The notes under the pieces: model-generated
Databases searched by the model: none
Told to the model about the DNA's origin: nothing
Seen by the model: the letters and a program-made list of their open reading frames with translations, nothing else
In this document: piece by piece, positions 4,931-6,001 of the stretch
How positions within the stretch are numbered: position 1 is the first letter of the stretch
How the letters are laid out: each line of letters starts with the position of its first letter
Position numbers and translations under genes: made by a program
Source of the DNA: DASPXK01 sp035637315
GTDB lineage: Bacteria > Chloroflexota > UBA6077 > JACCZL01
Direction of reading: 5' to 3'
Length of the DNA: 6,001 nt
Assembly: GCA_035637315.1 (NCBI GenBank)
Contig: DASPXK010000310.1
Location: 1 to 6,001 of the forward strand

Positions 4931-5845
4931 GTGGCCCTGGCAACGACCGCGCCCCTGCCCGTCGGCCGGCTCCGTCGTCGCTGGCTGATATACGCCGGGG
5001 CATTCGCCTTCGTCGCCCCAGCGTTGCTCAACTTCCTGGTGTTTCGCTATGTCCCGATCGTTTCGGCCATCTATGCCAGCCTTTTCGAGTACAGCTTGAT
5101 CGGCGGGTTCGGCGAGTTCATCGGACTGGCGCATTATCGGCGGGCGCTGGAAGACCCGACCTTCTTCACTGCCATGCGAGTCACGGTCTTGTTTGTGCTG
5201 CTCAAGGTCCCCCTCCAGGTCGGTCTGGCCCTTGGACTGGCGCTGCTGCTCCAGCGGCAGCTGCCGGCCACGACGATCGTCCGAACCGCGGTGTTCCTGC
5301 CGGTCGTGACGGCGCTCGTTATCGCGTCTACGCTCTGGCAGATGATGTACCACCCTCAGCAGGGGCTGATTAATGGCTTGCTCAGCACGCTTGGCGTGCC
5401 GCGCCAGCCGTTCTTGACGAACGCGTTCCAGGCCCTCCCCGCCTTGACGGCCATGACGATCTGGAAGGATGTCGGCTTCAGCATGGTGATCTTCTTGGCC
5501 GGGCTGGCCGGCATCCCCGAGGTCTACTACGAGGCCGCCGCCATCGACGGCGCTAACGCCTGGCGGCGGTTCGTGAATATCACCCTGCCGCTCCTCAAGC
5601 GGACCACTCTGTTCGTGACGGTCACCACCACGGTCTTTGCGTTTCAGGTCTTCACGCCGATCTACGTCATGACCAAGGGGGGCCCGCTCGACGCGACCAA
5701 GGCCGTAGTCTACTACGTCTACCAGAACGCCTTCGCCTTCAACGACATGGGCTACGCCAGCGCGCTGTCGTTCTTCGTGCTCGCGCTGCTCGTCGCGATC
5801 AGCTACTTCCAGTTCAGGCTGCTGAAGGGCCAGGCCGAGTACTGA
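4931..5845 (+). CDS. Sugar ABC transporter permease, MalF/UgpA type
   Basis: Predicted 304-aa inner-membrane subunit forming half of the import channel. The start is GTG 4931 or TTG 4928; neither has a good ribosome site, and the hairpin lies directly upstream. After a short basic N-terminus (RLRRR), a first membrane helix at about 19-38 is followed by an extracytoplasmic segment with GLAHYRRALEDPTFFTA, typical of this family. More helices lie at about 81-107, 116-139, 165-194, 226-245 and 277-297, giving six. The cytoplasmic coupling loop is canonical: YYEAAAIDGANAWRRF then ITLPLL, with Glu201-Ala-Ala, Gly207 and Leu219-Pro220, the site that docks on the ATPase. KGGPLDATK near 250-260 is also a family hallmark. 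The length of about 300 aa is usual. Its stop overlaps the next permease start by one base, so translation is probably coupled. The ATPase is not in the window and may be encoded elsewhere. Confidence 0.95.
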   Translation: MALATTAPLPVGRLRRRWLIYAGAFAFVAPALLNFLVFRYVPIVSAIYASLFEYSLIGGFGEFIGLAHYRRALEDPTFFTAMRVTVLFVLLKVPLQVGLALGLALLLQRQLPATTIVRTAVFLPVVTALVIASTLWQMMYHPQQGLINGLLSTLGVPRQPFLTNAFQALPALTAMTIWKDVGFSMVIFLAGLAGIPEVYYEAAAIDGANAWRRFVNITLPLLKRTTLFVTVTTTVFAFQVFTPIYVMTKGGPLDATKAVVYYVYQNAFAFNDMGYASALSFFVLALLVAISYFQFRLLKGQAEY

Positions 5846-6001
5846 TGGCCACACTCACGACGAAGCCCACGGCCGTCCCGGTTGCCGAGCGCCGCCGCGA
5901 GCTCCGGCCGATGCGACTGGTCGAGCCGGTGCTGCGCTACGCGCTGTACCTCGTGATCGCCGTCGTCTTCCTGCTGCCGTTCATCTGGATGTTCTTCGGC
6001 T
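5845..6001 (+). CDS. Sugar ABC transporter permease, MalG/UgpE type, 5' part only
   Basis: Only 52 codons are present before the right edge. The ATG at 5845 shares its A with the TGA of the upstream permease, the usual arrangement for coupled MalF/MalG-type pairs. Residues 1-31 are a polar, Arg-rich cytoplasmic tail. Residues 32-51 form the first membrane helix, which ends LLPFIWMFFG. The LPF-W-M pattern at the end of helix 1 is characteristic of the second permease of sugar importers. The EAA loop lies beyond the window, so the assignment rests on this segment and on gene order (binding protein, MalF-type, MalG-type). Confidence 0.88.
   Translation, partial: MATLTTKPTAVPVAERRRELRPMRLVEPVLRYALYLVIAVVFLLPFIWMFFG

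Noticed and set aside
4859..5854. Long open frame on the minus strand opposite the permease (331 codons)
   Set aside because: Its product is a low-complexity mix of Arg, Glu, Asp, Gln and Gly with no domain, as expected from reading a GC-rich membrane-protein gene backwards. The plus-strand frame has clear MalF-type motifs.

Overview
The window is GC-rich bacterial DNA with short intergenic gaps, frequent GTG/TTG starts, and lipoproteins carrying long Pro/Ala/Ser linkers. That style, together with the wording of the solute-binding protein and the glycosidase-like lipoprotein, suggests a Chloroflexota-type bacterium (Thermomicrobia-like or an uncultured soil or thermal lineage). The assignment is inferred from style and has not been tested by any search.

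Layout. The left half is read from the minus strand. In transcription order it holds a regulator that joins a GntR-type winged helix to two receiver domains (3202-2147), a secreted protein with a C-terminal DUF4352-like domain (2138-1344), a secreted C39-like papain-fold cysteine peptidase (1330-569), a tRNA-Leu(UAG) with its own extended -10 box (535-449), and the start of a lipoprotein whose first folded residues look like a TIM-barrel glycosidase (344 to beyond base 1). The right half is read from the plus strand. It is a carbohydrate-type ABC importer operon: a lipoprotein solute-binding protein (3370-4836), a MalF/UgpA-type permease (4931-5845) and the start of a MalG/UgpE-type permease (5845 to beyond base 6001). 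No ATPase lies in the window.

The two halves diverge from a 167-bp region. Two sigma70-like promoters sit back to back there, with their -35 boxes facing each other as an inverted repeat around a CCGGCCGG core. This is a plausible place for the regulator to control both itself and the transporter. A second regulatory candidate is a strong stem-loop built from four copies of an 11-bp unit between the binding-protein and permease genes. It resembles in position the REP-type hairpins that let binding proteins be made in excess over membrane subunits.

The most unusual item is the GntR-REC-REC regulator, in which phosphorylation domains stand where a GntR protein normally has a ligand-binding domain. 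No histidine kinase is present in the window. A working model, which is inference, is that a phosphorelay signal controls a module made of sugar uptake, an exported peptidase, its secreted partner and perhaps the glycosidase-like lipoprotein.
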